From Rhyzopertha dominica (lineage: Eukaryota; Arthropoda; Insecta; Coleoptera; Bostrichidae): a stretch of 64,000 bases of DNA. The stretch spans positions 46,781,092-46,845,091 of the forward strand of contig QCXZ01000138.1 of NCBI GenBank assembly GCA_025024175.1, written 5' to 3'. The notes beneath the pieces were generated by a model, which saw nothing but the letters and a program-made list of their open reading frames with translations, searched no databases and was not told the origin of the DNA. Shown in pieces: positions 34,851 through 45,869 of the stretch. Every line of letters starts with the position of its first letter. Positions within the stretch are counted from its first letter, which is position 1. Position numbers and translations under genes: made by a program.

Positions 34851-37197
34851 AAGTAGCCTCCGAAATAACATCGAAAAATAAAATTTTCCCAACACTAGTT
34901 TGAGTATTCAATAAGTTAGATTTAAAGTCATATTTGGAGCGTGAGGTTAATATTTACTTAGGAAAAAATATGGTGCTTGAATTAAAGCTATGTAGTCCTG
35001 GATAGTTTTTTACCTGCTGCCCGTACAAAAATTTTTTACGATAGGTTTGTGCTATCCATTGGTGATCACTGTCATGTGTTTATTTCTCGCTTATCCCCGT
35101 TTTGCGTTACTGGTTCCTGAAAAATTATAAATATCACCTGTTGCAAATATTTTGGAGAGAAGCTTTAATGCCCTCTTTGATATAGTAAAATAATACAATT
35201 TAGTCAACTATGCAGAAACGTATTGCTAGAACATTAATTAGTTTATGTGTAACCTTTGACATGTAACAGAGTGTAGTTAGCGTCCATAACGCGACACTTT
35301 AAGTACTAAGCAGTCCCTTTTACTTTACGTTCATTGACGGCTTCAAGATATATGATTGAATCACGTTATTGGATGTTCCTTGTTTTGAACAAAAGCTTTT
35401 CAACAATTAGAGAATTATACTTGGAAAATGTCCAAACCTTGATGCGGAATTTAAATAACATTTCTCTATAATATCGCATAACTTTCATTCAAAGAGATTT
35501 AATTGATTTTCCGACTGAAATTATTGTAGTTTAGTAAAATGCAACTTAGTATTTTACATTTACTTCTCGCACAATATTTAAAAGTCTTGCAGCATGCCAC
35601 ATACACATTCTAGTATGCTCATTTTGTATACTATGAATCTAGTGAGCTAGTGAGCTAAAAAAAAACAATCACATGGGAGCTCCTTGCAGGCTTTACTTCT
35701 CACCTGTATTGGGGGACATCAGAAAATAATCCATTCTTTTTATGACAACTTGCAATTAGTTTACTACAAAAATTTAATTCAGTTACTTCCAAATCTAATA
35801 ATAATTTTTTGTATAACCTTTTTTCAATTTTTGAAAAAATTAAGATATGATCTTTACTTGTGAACGCATTCTTGCACTGTCGTGAAGCAAGATTATAATT
35901 TTTTTCAGTCTTTCACTGTATTTATTTTCAGTGATCTTCGACTAGTTGGCACTAATTCATGATGATTTATTTCAAGAAAATCGCACCATACACACAAAAA
36001 TGCATTTTTTGAGTGCAGACTATCATTTGCATGGGTTAGCTATTGAGATCATTTGTAGTGTTACAAAGAACCATTTTTTTCAGCTGAAAAAATTGTAATT
36101 TTTGCTCCTTGTATGCAAAGAGTAACAAATCATATTCCTTTTCCATTGAATCCACCAATCGCATTCAAATGTTCTTGAAAAGTTGAACAAGATGTAGATA
36201 TTCGTTTAGAAATTTCGTGGATGATTAAAATTAAACAATTTAGGCGATACAAGTTTAAAAATGGATTTATTTCCAGTATCCTTTGTACAATACCTAATAT
36301 TTTTGCATGATGTTCATTCCTTATGTTCTAAAAAGTTTGAGAGCCACAGGGCTGGAACAGTTTCCCAGATATGGTCTATAAAAGGGCTGCTACAATGATA
36401 AAGTTTTAATGGCCCAATTTTAGATAATTAGAAAGATTGCTCAAACACAGTTCAACGTACAATTGTGCAACGATGGTGGATATTTAGCTCTTTGTGCTGC
36501 ATTTATTTCCCTCTTAAAACAGACGAGGGAATGCGGGTTTTATTGCCCATAATACAGTTCATAGTGTTGTTCTAAATAGCAGGGGGTTACGACTAAGTCG
36601 GTAATTACGCGATCAACAGAACGATTGGGTGTATACTACCTCTTGAAAACACACTTATCGATTGTAGTGCAGCATGAGACATTAGGCCGGATAATATTAA
36701 TTATTCATACCTTTATGCCTATGGTAATTTCTTAATTGCTCAATAAAGTCAGTAAGCAAATATTTCCCTATAGCTGGATTCACGATTGTGTCTTTAGGTA
36801 AGCCCATACATGTTTGAAAATAGATTGTGATCCTGAACACGCTACATAATATTTGCTGATGATTTCGAATTGCCAAAAGCTTTTGACAATTAAAGCGCTT
36901 TTTGAATGGATCATTTTGCTTTCGAATGAGAAGTCATTTTGCTATTTTTATCTGCTTGCATGTAATATAATAATATTAACTGACTCAATTCGCGATTCTT
37001 TGTGAAACAGTTTATATTAATAAAATAAAAGCTTTCGTTATGTTACTGAACATAATAATCAACTTACGGTACTGTTTCGTTCTTTCGGTTCTTTTTCAAA
37101 GTGTCAAGACATATAAAAGGTAAAGGAGGTAAAGCAGTAAAAATATACGAACAGGTGGGAGACTGCAACATAATTATTGAATCGGAACAAGCATACA
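34851..37197. other. AT-rich intergenic DNA
   Basis: No gene, transposase or repeat recognised over about 2.3 kb. Confidence 0.5.
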
Positions 37198-37199
37198 TA

Positions 37200-37457
37200 C
37201 GAGCCCAGGCTCATAATAGTTCGGCCGGCTGGCATTTTCAGTTACATGCTTTAAAAAATTCTGATACCAACACGGACTGTGACAAATTACTGTGAAACTG
37301 TTTATACTACATTAAAACACAGACCTTGAACTTACAAAAGCAAACAATTTTATATCATTTACGTGAACGGCAATAATTACAGAACGAAAAATGTAATTCA
37401 ACTAACAGGTCATAATAGTTCGGCCACATCAACTGACGGGTCATAAGAGTTCGGCCA
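37200..37457. repeat. left TIR of the Tc1 element
   Basis: 258 bp beginning CGAGCCCAGGCTC. It contains one outer and two inner copies of the 17-bp direct repeat. The transposase stop codon lies only five bases beyond its inner end. Confidence 0.93.
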
Positions 37458-37461
37458 ACAT

Positions 37462-38548
37462 TTAATACTGTGTAACACCACCTTTGTTAGCAATAACGGC
37501 TTTAATTCTGCTAGGCATTGTAGCCACGAGCCTTGCACATTCCTCTGGTAGCGTTTTGTCCCATATAGCCTGCAAGGTGGCTTTTAATTCGTTGACGGTA
37601 CGCGCTGGAGTTTTACGAAGCTGTTTCTTCATATTATGCCACAAGGTCTCAATTGGAGATAAATCCGGACTGGAAGAGGTCCATTTTAGTACCGGTATTT
37701 TATGTTCTTGCAACCATGTTTGAACTATTTTTGCCGTATGACACGGCGCTCCATCTTGCTGGAACATAAATTCGCCTTCGGCCGTTTGACAATTCGGGAT
37801 GGAGGGTAAAAAATTTTCTTCGAGAATGTCTCTGTATTTCTGCGCGTTAACAGTGCCGTCAATAATACACAGACTACCCACACCCCTAGCAGACATACAA
37901 CCCCAAACCATCACAAACCCTGGGAACTTAACTTTTTTTACCAAACAGTCATTGTGGTATGCTTCTGAAGATGTGCGTAAAATTCTTTTTCGCGTGTCAC
38001 CCACACATACCTCAAATTTCGACTCGTCACTCCAAATGATACTATTCCATTGCATTTGTGTCCAGTTTTTGTGTTTCCGCGCCCATTTTAGTCTGTTCTT
38101 CATCTGTAGTTTGGTCAAAAGGGGTTTTTCTTTTGCCTATTAGAAAAATGAAATTAAATTATAAGTGCTTGTACTCCAAAAGAAAAAGTAATAATACCTT
38201 ATAAAATTTGTAACCTATTTTTTTGATACATCTCTTTGTTGTGGATAATGAAACGTCCTTTAAAATGCGAGCCCTCCATAGTACTGTTAGTTCTTTAGCA
38301 TTGCACCGTCGGTTTGTTCTAATAATTTTACGCAAAGCTTTCTTATCTGCTCCGGTAATTTGACTTGGTCGGCCAGGTTTGGTTTTTTGATGGACCCCGC
38401 CAGTTCTTTTGTATAAATTGATAATGTCTTGCACTGTAGAGCGCGGAACTGAGTGCGAAGCAGATATTTTACGCCCCGAAATACCCTGGTCGTGGGCTTT
38501 ACAGATAGAAATACGCAAATTTTCACTAACAGGCATGCCACGAGGCAT
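37462..38548 (-). CDS. Tc1 transposase, two exons, apparently intact
   Basis: Cut-and-paste transposase of the DD34E type. Exon 1 is 38548-38198 (start MPRGMPVSENLRIS), intron 38197-38137 (61 bp, GT...AG, phase 0), exon 2 38136-37462. Joined length is 341 residues, typical for Tc1. Exon 1 holds the paired HTH region, with KAHDQGISGRKISASHSVPR and the GRPS hook KTKPGRPSQITG. Exon 2 holds WSDESKFEV (first Asp), FQQDGAPCHTA (second Asp), then PDLSPIETLWHNM (Glu, 34 residues after the second Asp). Reading through the intron would end in a stop after 12 residues, while splicing restores the family's A-x-x-K-P-L-L-T segment. An upstream methionine at 38653 lies inside the 5' UTR region; I prefer 38548 because homology begins there. 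Confidence 0.92.
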
Positions 38549-38668
38549 TTTACTTGAAAACTGTTGCAAAATAAAGTATAAGCTACGCTTGACAGATAGT
38601 TGTTGATTTATTCCGTATATGTTTTGTTTTGGCAGGCCGCCTCGTGTTTCCATGGCTAATGGGATACA

Positions 38669-38926
38669 TGGCCGAACTCTTATGACCCGTCAGTTGACGT
38701 GGCCGAACTATTATGACCCGTTAGTTGAATTACATTTTTGGTTCTGTAATTATTGCCGTTCACGTAAATGAAATAAAGTTGTTTGCTTTTGTAAGTTCAA
38801 GGTATGTGTTTTAATGTAGTATAAACAGTTTTGCAGCAATTTGTCACAGTTTGAGTTGGTATCAGAACTTTTTAAAGCATGTAACTGAACATGCGAGCCG
38901 GCCGAACTATTACGAGCCTGGGCTCG
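38669..38926. repeat. right TIR of the Tc1 element
   Basis: Inverted copy of 37200-37457, also 258 bp; contains three inverted copies of the 17-bp motif. The transposase start is 121 bp inside it. Confidence 0.93.
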
Positions 38927-39079
38927 TATATAAAATAATGAACTCTATTTCTTATAATTTTGTATCTTTTACCTAAAATACTTACGGCCCCAATGGAAGG
39001 AGTTTCCTCCTTGGGATGTGGTTCATTTCGGACGTGGTTCCCGCGTTAAGTTTGTACCATATCCCATACTTCTTACTTG

Positions 39080-39122
39080 TGTCCTGATGAAGCCTCTTAC
39101 AAGTGCGGGCGAAACGTCGACA
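39080..39122 (+). ncRNA. hammerhead-ribozyme-like motif with intact core
   Basis: Stem I TGTC (39080-39083) pairs with GACA (39119-39122). Core CTGATGA (39084-39090) is canonical, followed by one extra A. Stem II is GCCT/GGGC-type, about four pairs including a wobble (39092-39095 with 39107-39110). GAAAC-GTC at 39111-39118 gives a two-pair stem III and a GUC cleavage triplet. This layout fits the minimal hammerheads described in Penelope-like elements. The flanks probably are the 3' region of a PLE next to the Tc1 insertion, but no GIY-YIG remains. Confidence 0.5.
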
Positions 39123-39399
39123 TTATTCCAAACGCAGAAGCAGTCTAACCCAGGAAGTCTAAGATTTCAATTTAATTCTGTCCGCGATAGCTTACGTTCT
39201 TACATGTCCTATCTACCAGTGCTGCCACAATNGATTTGTAATGNATTTGAACTAACTGTAATTAAAAAAGTCTATTATTGATTAGTTCAACACTTCTTGA
39301 ACTTGACGGAGCTTGTTAATATAATCAAAATAAAGTTAATGACTCTTTTTCTGTGATTTGGGAGCGACACATTGCTTTCTTTATTATTCCTTTATGACG

Positions 39400-39790
39400 T
39401 CACCACATTAATTAACGACCGTGCTTGGTCTTTTCCAAACGAAAACGAATGAAATTAATGTCCTGCCCCCACCACGGGCCTTTCAGGGCCGAAGTTATAA
39501 GGGTCAATTCCGATCCGCAAATTTCCATACCTCTTTTTCCGATTATTTTGCACAAACGCCCACCGTATTTGCGGAAACGGATTTATAGCGGCGGTAATTG
39601 AAGAAACACGTCTGTTTTTGGCATCAACTCCGAACCGTGCTGCGGGTAGTAAATTATTTAGTTTGAAATCTGCATAATAAGACCTCGGTTGTCGTTAACA
39701 ATACACGCCCGGGGCAACATGGAACTCATATGAAAAATTAATTCGTAACCGGCGGTCTTGATAATCCCGGACCCCTAACAGATACCTGAG
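39400..39790. other. GC-rich non-coding island
   Basis: Block of about 390 bp with CpG-containing words, TGACGTCA-like and TTAATTAA/TAAT core words, and no coding frame. It is one of the clearest candidates for conserved cis-regulatory DNA in the window, by composition only. Confidence 0.35.
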
Positions 39791-40182
39791 AATCGAATAG
39801 TTGCCACGTATGTTCATTTAACAACTGCTGCTGCTTCAGTTTTCCCTGGATGTAGCAAAGTTTTCTTTAAACAAACCTAAGGAAAATTATTTTCTAATTG
39901 GAAATCTGAAAATGGGGATCAAGTATCAAGAAACGAAAAAAATGTAAACCCGAGTGTAATCCCTCAATGTGGTGGATGTATATTGTATACTTACACTTTG
40001 AACCCACTTACTATTGTTCTTTCTCTACTAATATATTTTATTTTGTTGCAGGTGAGTGAGATGCTCATAACTATTTCCATAGACACGAATGCATGACAAT
40101 AAGGAAGGGAACCTAATTGTTCGTGAGTAAAGTGCAATTTTTAATATCATTTTACGTCTTCTATGTCCGATAGTGATAACTA

Positions 40183-41400
40183 CGAGGCATGTTTTTTAAG
40201 TAACTACCGTTTTGGAATTAAAAAAAAGACGTGCAAAGATATCGCAATAATTTTATCTTACATGAAAGCCTGTACCTTAATCTACTTTTCTACATAATTT
40301 CCGTGAATATTGAGGCACTTGTCATAACGTGGCACCAGTTTTTGAATACCCTCCTCATAAAATTCTGCCGCCTGACTTGTTAACCACTGTATCACAAATG
40401 TTTCGACTTCGTTATCGTCTTGAAGACGCTGACCACCCAGGTGTTTCTTCAAGTGCAGGAACAAATGATAGTCGCTGGGCGCCAGGTCGGGGCTGTATGG
40501 AGGATAATCTAGAGTTTCCCATTTAAAAGATTTGATGAGATCTTTGGTCCGATTAGCCACATGTGGACGGGCATTGTCATGCAGCAAAACGATACCCTTA
40601 CTCAACTTGCCACGTCTTTTGTTCTGGATTGCACGACGCAGATTGTTCAATGTCTTACAATAAGACGCTGCATTGATTGTCTCATTACGTGGCATAAACT
40701 CCACTATCAATACTCCTTTTCTGTCCCAAAAAACTGTGCACTTGATTTTCCGGGCAGAAATTGTTTGCTTAAACTTCACTTTTTTGGGTGATGATGAATG
40801 TCGCCATTCCATGGATTGTTGTTTCGATTCTGGTGTGACGTAGGCCACCCATGTTTCGTCACCAGTAACAATTTGGTCTAAAAAATCTTCACCTTCATTG
40901 TGGTACCGCTCAAGGAAAGTCAATGCACTGCCTAAACGTTGGGTTTTGTGCAAATCCGTCAACATTTTTGGAACCCAACGTGAACACAATTTCCGGTAAT
41001 TCAAGTTCTCGGTCACAATGCGATACAAAACACTACGAGAATATTGAGGAAAGCAGTCGCACAATGATGAAATTGTAAAGCGTCTGTTTTCTTTCACCTT
41101 TTCGTTCACTTTCTGCATCAAATCTTCATTAACGACCGAAGGACGCCCACTCCGTTCTTCATCATGCACATTTGTGCGGCCATCGTTAAATGCTCTCACC
41201 CATTTCCAAATCGTATAACAGCCCGTACTTCACAATCGGCGGAACTCACGATTGTCGGAGGCATCTTAAACACTCAGTAAACAACGTAAATAATGAAGAA
41301 TCAAACTGTAATGGAGTCAGTGCGTAGACAAGAGATGTAGGTAACCAGCGCGCATGCATGCGGAATCGCAAAACGGTACTTACTTAAACAACATGCCTCG
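40183..41400 (-). mobile_element. mariner element with intact TIRs and TA target duplication
   Basis: A 1218-bp element flanked by TA at 40181-40182 and 41401-41402. The TIRs are about 32 bp (40183-40214 and 41369-41400), starting CGAGGCATGT and differing at two positions. The length is roughly 90-100 bp shorter than a typical 1.3-kb mariner, consistent with the deletion seen in its transposase. Confidence 0.95.
40282..41264 (-). pseudogene. mariner transposase (DD34D), N-terminal deletion and frameshift
   Basis: The natural start is at 41264 (MPPTIVSSADCEVRAVIR); about 20 codons later the sequence jumps, out of frame, into WKWVRAFNDGRTNVHDEERS. In mariner relatives some 30 residues of the first helix-turn-helix lie between these points, so this is an internal deletion. 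From 41199 the frame is open for 305 residues to the stop 40282-40284. The catalytic triad is present: TGDETWV, HDNARPHVA and YSPDLAPSDYHLF, the last two Asp 34 residues apart. The signature ends with YDKCLNIHGNYVEK. The catalytic core looks intact but the DNA-binding domain and reading frame do not. Confidence 0.92.
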
Positions 41401-41402
41401 TA

Positions 41403-42879
41403 CCTTGTAGCCTGCTAATGGGCTAAAGCGAACGGCAGCTCTTTGCCGGTAAGCTTGAGGATGGATTTGCTTGTTGTACACCTTAACATGGGCGCCACCT
41501 GACTATTCAAAAATTGACTGATGTGATCCTGTGAAGTCAGGGACACAGGGTTAAAAAACGAATACGTTACCTAGATTAGTAACTAGTTTATTAACTAAAT
41601 TTAAATCTTATGAATTGACGTTAGTGATTACGTAATCAGAACCGATACTGACCTTTAATTAATGGACTAAACCCTATCAACTATAATCAGGTCGAAAAGA
41701 ATTGATCGAAAAGCTTTTCACAAATGTTGTTATTAAAGTATTCACTATTACAGTAGCGTGGACAATTAAGAAGGGCGTATCTTTTATATTGCTCTAATTG
41801 ATCTGGCATTTTGGTAGTACGAGTTAAATATTAGAAGTTACTGGCCTTTTGAGATCCTTTTTGGGTCATTCGTGCACATATCAGCTACGGGACGGAACTT
41901 CAGTAGTATTAGCTTTGGACCGGTGAATTCTCAATGGGTTTGCTTTGCCTAGTATCAGACTTTCGATTCCTGGTACTCCGTACCAGGCTCCTCGCTTGCT
42001 TGGAAGAATAAGTAATGATGGTCTACAACAATGCGGGCTCACAAATAGGGCACAAATTAGCGTAAATTTCAATGGTGTACTATTAATACCAAAGAAAAAC
42101 CTGCAAGTACGACTTGTCTTAGTAATTATGCTACTATTTTACACAGAACATGAAATCAAGTAAACTTACCCCAAATGTAAGGGGTATTCTTTTCAAGACA
42201 TCTGATGTTTTTCGCTTCGCATAAAAAGACCGCCACAGTTTTTGTATGTACAAAGAGGCATTCATGCCACCTGTCGCTTCATAGTATCATTATAAATCCT
42301 ACAAACTTCAAATGACATCGATATGTTATGTAGTTTTACCTCCATCGATTTACACATATCCAGCATCATATTATGTTTTGACATTTAAAAAGTTCGTACC
42401 GTGTTTTCACTGACGATTTTAACGGATGTTAATTAAATTGTATCAATTCAGAATCACGAGAACCTCTGACCCGAAAGAGAGTGGCGCGCCTGGTATAATT
42501 GGCAGGTCGTTAATAAACGCTAATACAATATTTAAGTGTTGACGTTATCCGTTCACGTAGCCACCTCATATAGTAATCTATATTGGAATTGTTTTTTCGT
42601 TATGATATGCTAATTAGTAGGATTAGTGAGGATCTTAATGAACGTACCTTTGATCTAGAAAAAGGGTGGATTAATGGGAAAAAAAGGGGTATCAATCCTA
42701 TTCTAATATGTAGTAGTGAGCGTAGGTTTTACTGGCTAAGGACAGAAGTACTATATGGCACAACTACAGACTGCATGTATTTAGTATAATGTGTAATATT
42801 TTTTCTTTCACTTTAGTTTTGTCATATCGTGTCTTTTTTAATGGTGATTACATAATGTCTCATAAAACTGCATAAATCG
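41403..42879. other. AT-rich intergenic DNA
   Basis: No gene or element recognised. Confidence 0.5.
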
Positions 42880-43280
42880 ATACAATATTTACTACTATTA
42901 CTAGACTGCAACAGATAGGTAAATTTTCCGTAGCCGAACATTCCTATTTTACTAAATACACGTTTGGCTTTGATAAAGCAGAAATTTTACTTAGGGAAGT
43001 ATATTGTTAAAAACATCTAATAAAAGAAGCTATATAAATTTCTAGGAATACTAATAATTTTATTAGGGATTATGGAAATTACAGGTTAAGTGGCATTTGG
43101 AAGGCTACTTTGTAGTTATCTTTTAACAAGTAGTTCGTGTTTATCTAGCAGGCAAGTAGTTCCTTTTCTGTCGGTGAGTTTTAATTTAATCAGGTTGGCT
43201 CGTTGTTTCTATGACGTCTCGGTTTCTTGGTGATGTGTTTGCTTACTTTCGAAATTTTGTTTGAATTCATGTCAGACAAT
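42880..43280 (+). pseudogene. PLE fragment: GIY-YIG C-terminus plus start of 3' UTR
   Basis: Aligns with 52,385-52,790. Translated, the first part gives IGKFSVAEHSYFTKYTFGFD-like sequence, then KAEILLREVYC and TNNFIRDYGNYRLSGIW, equivalent to the PLE block S-x-x-A-E-H ... F-D-x-A-K-I-L ... N-N-F-N-R-D. The latter half matches the 3' UTR of the family but stops before the hammerhead-like motif. Confidence 0.75.
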
Positions 43281-44289
43281 ATCCTTCCAAAAACATATTA
43301 TCTAGTTATGTTTCAGTTTGTTATTTAGCCTTTAACCTACTGATTAATAAGAAAGCTGGAGAATGAGAGTATGACAATTTCAAAAGACGTGTTTAAAAGA
43401 AAAATACGTCTGGGCATTCAAAAGAAATGGCTTCTACCCATTAAAGCCTCTGTTACCTGCAGTTTTTTGTATCTTGGTCAACTGACAGTTTTGATTATTA
43501 AAGAAAAAACGTATTTCAGGAAAAATTCTAGGAGCGAAACACCTTTGTTAAGTGACAAGAATAGAAGTGTTTCAGTTTCAGTATTATTTTCCACTTTATC
43601 TACTATTTCATTTGAATATTGTACCGTTGTAAAAAAAATTAATGTTGCGCAAAACTTAAGTAGACATCTCTTGTCTAACGGTGTGAAATATAAAAATTAC
43701 TAATAATTACTCGAGTGCTGTATAACAATTATGCATAATAGTAATAGTAATATTAACACCGTGACAAGACCAAGAGGTAACTCACAACAAAACACACATA
43801 TTATGCTTGTTGGCATATGTTATGGAGGAAAAGCGCAAAAATTGGGTCTAGTTAACTAAAGCAAATTAATGCCGCAAATTTAAGACTTGTATACCACCAT
43901 TAGTCTCGCAGCAATATAGGAATAAATACAAATACGGATTCCTTTTGTTTCAGATTTTACAGTGAGACGCTAGACGCTACATAAACGAAATTTGTTGATG
44001 ATGATATACAAGCCAGTTTAGTGAAATGCTTTCTGAATATATTTTATGATATCTATGTATCCCTCGCTATCAATATTTTCCGATACATACTGTGCAAAGG
44101 TTGCCAGATTAGTATGCGTGGATCTGATATAGGAGTGCAGACAAAAACGTATATGTATTTACACAAAATATGTTCAAATACTTTAGAGATATTATGTATG
44201 ATACAAGTACGCTTATAATTATGAATTTTAGAAAAAAATATATCGCTTATCTTGCCCTTATTTTTATGTTTATTTAATTAATTATTGAG
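43281..44289. other. AT-rich intergenic DNA
   Basis: No recognised feature. A 110-codon frame at 43,371-43,703 has no family resemblance. Confidence 0.45.
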
Positions 44290-44598
44290 GATGAGGGCTT
44301 GTTTAAAAGAAACTACTCCTGCGTTTGTGTGCCTAGTTTCGTGGATTTTATTTTGTCTACTTCTTCAGACATTAACGACAAACATCTACATCATACAATA
44401 ATTAACAAATAACACAGCGTCTAAATTCTTTATTAAAGTTGTGCCTAATAAAGAAGTTGACGATGCATGCTGTATTTGTTAATTAATTATTATATGACAT
44501 AGATGTTTGTTGTTAACGCCCGAAGAACTGGACAAAATAAAATCAAGGAAACTAGTCACAGAAACGCACGAGCAGTTTCTTTTAAACAAGCCCTCATC
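44290..44598. mobile_element. foldback MITE, almost entirely palindromic
   Basis: About 309 bp whose halves are inverted copies: GATGAGGGCTTGTTTAAA at the left end is matched by its complement at the right. The pairing continues inward with mismatches through GACAAACATCTA and to CTTTATTA/TAATAAAG near the centre, leaving a loop of only about 10-12 bases. No coding capacity. I see no clear target duplication, so the superfamily is unassigned. Confidence 0.8.
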
Positions 44599-45082
44599 TG
44601 TATGTATTATTAGGACGAAAAATTATAAACCGCGTTCTTTTGTTGTGACTAGTGAAGAAAAAATGATTTTAATTGCTTAATGATATATCGGAAAGGTTCT
44701 TTTTGAATTATCGACCAGGGAATTGTACAGATAAACCAGTGGATATAAATACTTTATTAAAAATGCCTAGATTTAGGCGCAGGCTACCTGCAAATCAAGG
44801 ATGTCAACCTACATACAGGACAAAGATTTGGGCGAATATTGGCAACACTATTAGCGAATGCTTCTGTTACTGTCCTGATCTTTAAAGAACACCGGAGACA
44901 GGCGTACCTCATTGATGCGAGCTGCGTAGAAAGTCGCCGACTAATAAATCAAGATAGCGAAAAAATATATATTTTGTACTGGCAACAGCTTGAACACTGA
45001 ACCGAAGAGTTTGCTACTGTTTTGTGCTACTGTTTAGGGGAGATGTTCCTCATAAGTAGCTTTGAAACTGCTACTACTACTA

Positions 45083-45122
45083 CTTCTGAGGAAGACACCG
45101 ACATGAGTGTAGAAACGTCAAG
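45083..45122 (+). ncRNA. hammerhead-ribozyme-like motif, weaker copy
   Basis: CTGAGGA core (45086-45092) plus an extra A, stem II ACAC/GTGT, then GAAAC-GTC (45112-45119). Stem I is short: CTT before the core pairs with AAG after GUC. A mismatch sits at the base of stem II. Likely a decayed PLE 3' end with no surviving coding part. Confidence 0.35.
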
Positions 45123-45269
45123 GTCAAATAAGCAACGTGGGAAGCAACCCGGAGAACAACATGCCATCGATAACAACCACGAAAGCCTTCAAACCAAAAT
45201 CTTTACCAAACCAATCGCGAAGCGATCGCGCGTGGTTAAAACTGGAAATTTGGTAACGTTTTCATTTTT

Positions 45270-45860
45270 AAACGCCGAACGATGTTAATTTCCTACCCTA
45301 GGCGACACCACTTTAAGCTCGCGTTGATGTGAGCTTTACTATTGCAATTACTCTTATCGGTCCTTTTCCTTGACATTATCACCCCGTACTTCTCTCCGCC
45401 ATTTTTTCCGTTCGCCCATTTTCTTCCACTAAACGGGTCCTTATCTTGGCCACCGCGAGAAAAGGTAACCTTGGCACTTGTTATTGTTTCTCCGGAGGAG
45501 GGCGGAGCGAATCGATAAAAATCTACTTCGGACCGGCTCTTAGTTCCAGCACTTGAGATTTAAAGCGCAAGGGTTATTGATTAATATCTTGAAGTTTCAC
45601 AAAGTCGGTGCCCATTGTTATCCTGGCCCACATTCCGCGGGGCGTCTTTTAAAAATGGACCCTTCATAACCATAATGAATTATCCGTAGATGACTCACGT
45701 AAGAAAGTTAAGGGGGTGCTTTTAACGGCGGCGACTGTAGTTGCCCTGAAAGACCTCCGCTATTAATTTAGCAAAAGTTCATGTCTATCCGCGTTAATAA
45801 TTTATTAGGGTGCGCAGGAAGAGGCCGTTGAAAGACGGCCGAGGGAAGTTACTCCGATAC
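45270..45860. other. GC-rich non-coding island
   Basis: About 590 bp with high CpG, TCCGGAGGAGGGCGGAGC-like words, AATTAAT cores and no coding frame. Candidate regulatory DNA by composition only. Confidence 0.35.
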
Positions 45861-45869
45861 AACTCAGCA

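Larger units (their letters stand above)
37200..38926 (-). mobile_element. complete Tc1 element with long inverted repeats
   Basis: A 1727-bp element flanked by TA at 37198-37199 and 38927-38928. The two terminal inverted repeats are each 258 bp (37200-37457 and 38669-38926); I count 16 mismatches and no gaps between them. Each arm carries three copies of a 17-bp motif, TCATAATAGTTCGGCC-like: left at 37210-37226, 37409-37425 and 37440-37456; right at 38900-38916, 38701-38717 and 38670-38686. This resembles the IR/DR architecture of some Tc1 elements, where the repeats are transposase-binding sites. Between the arms sits an apparently intact transposase gene. Confidence 0.95.
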
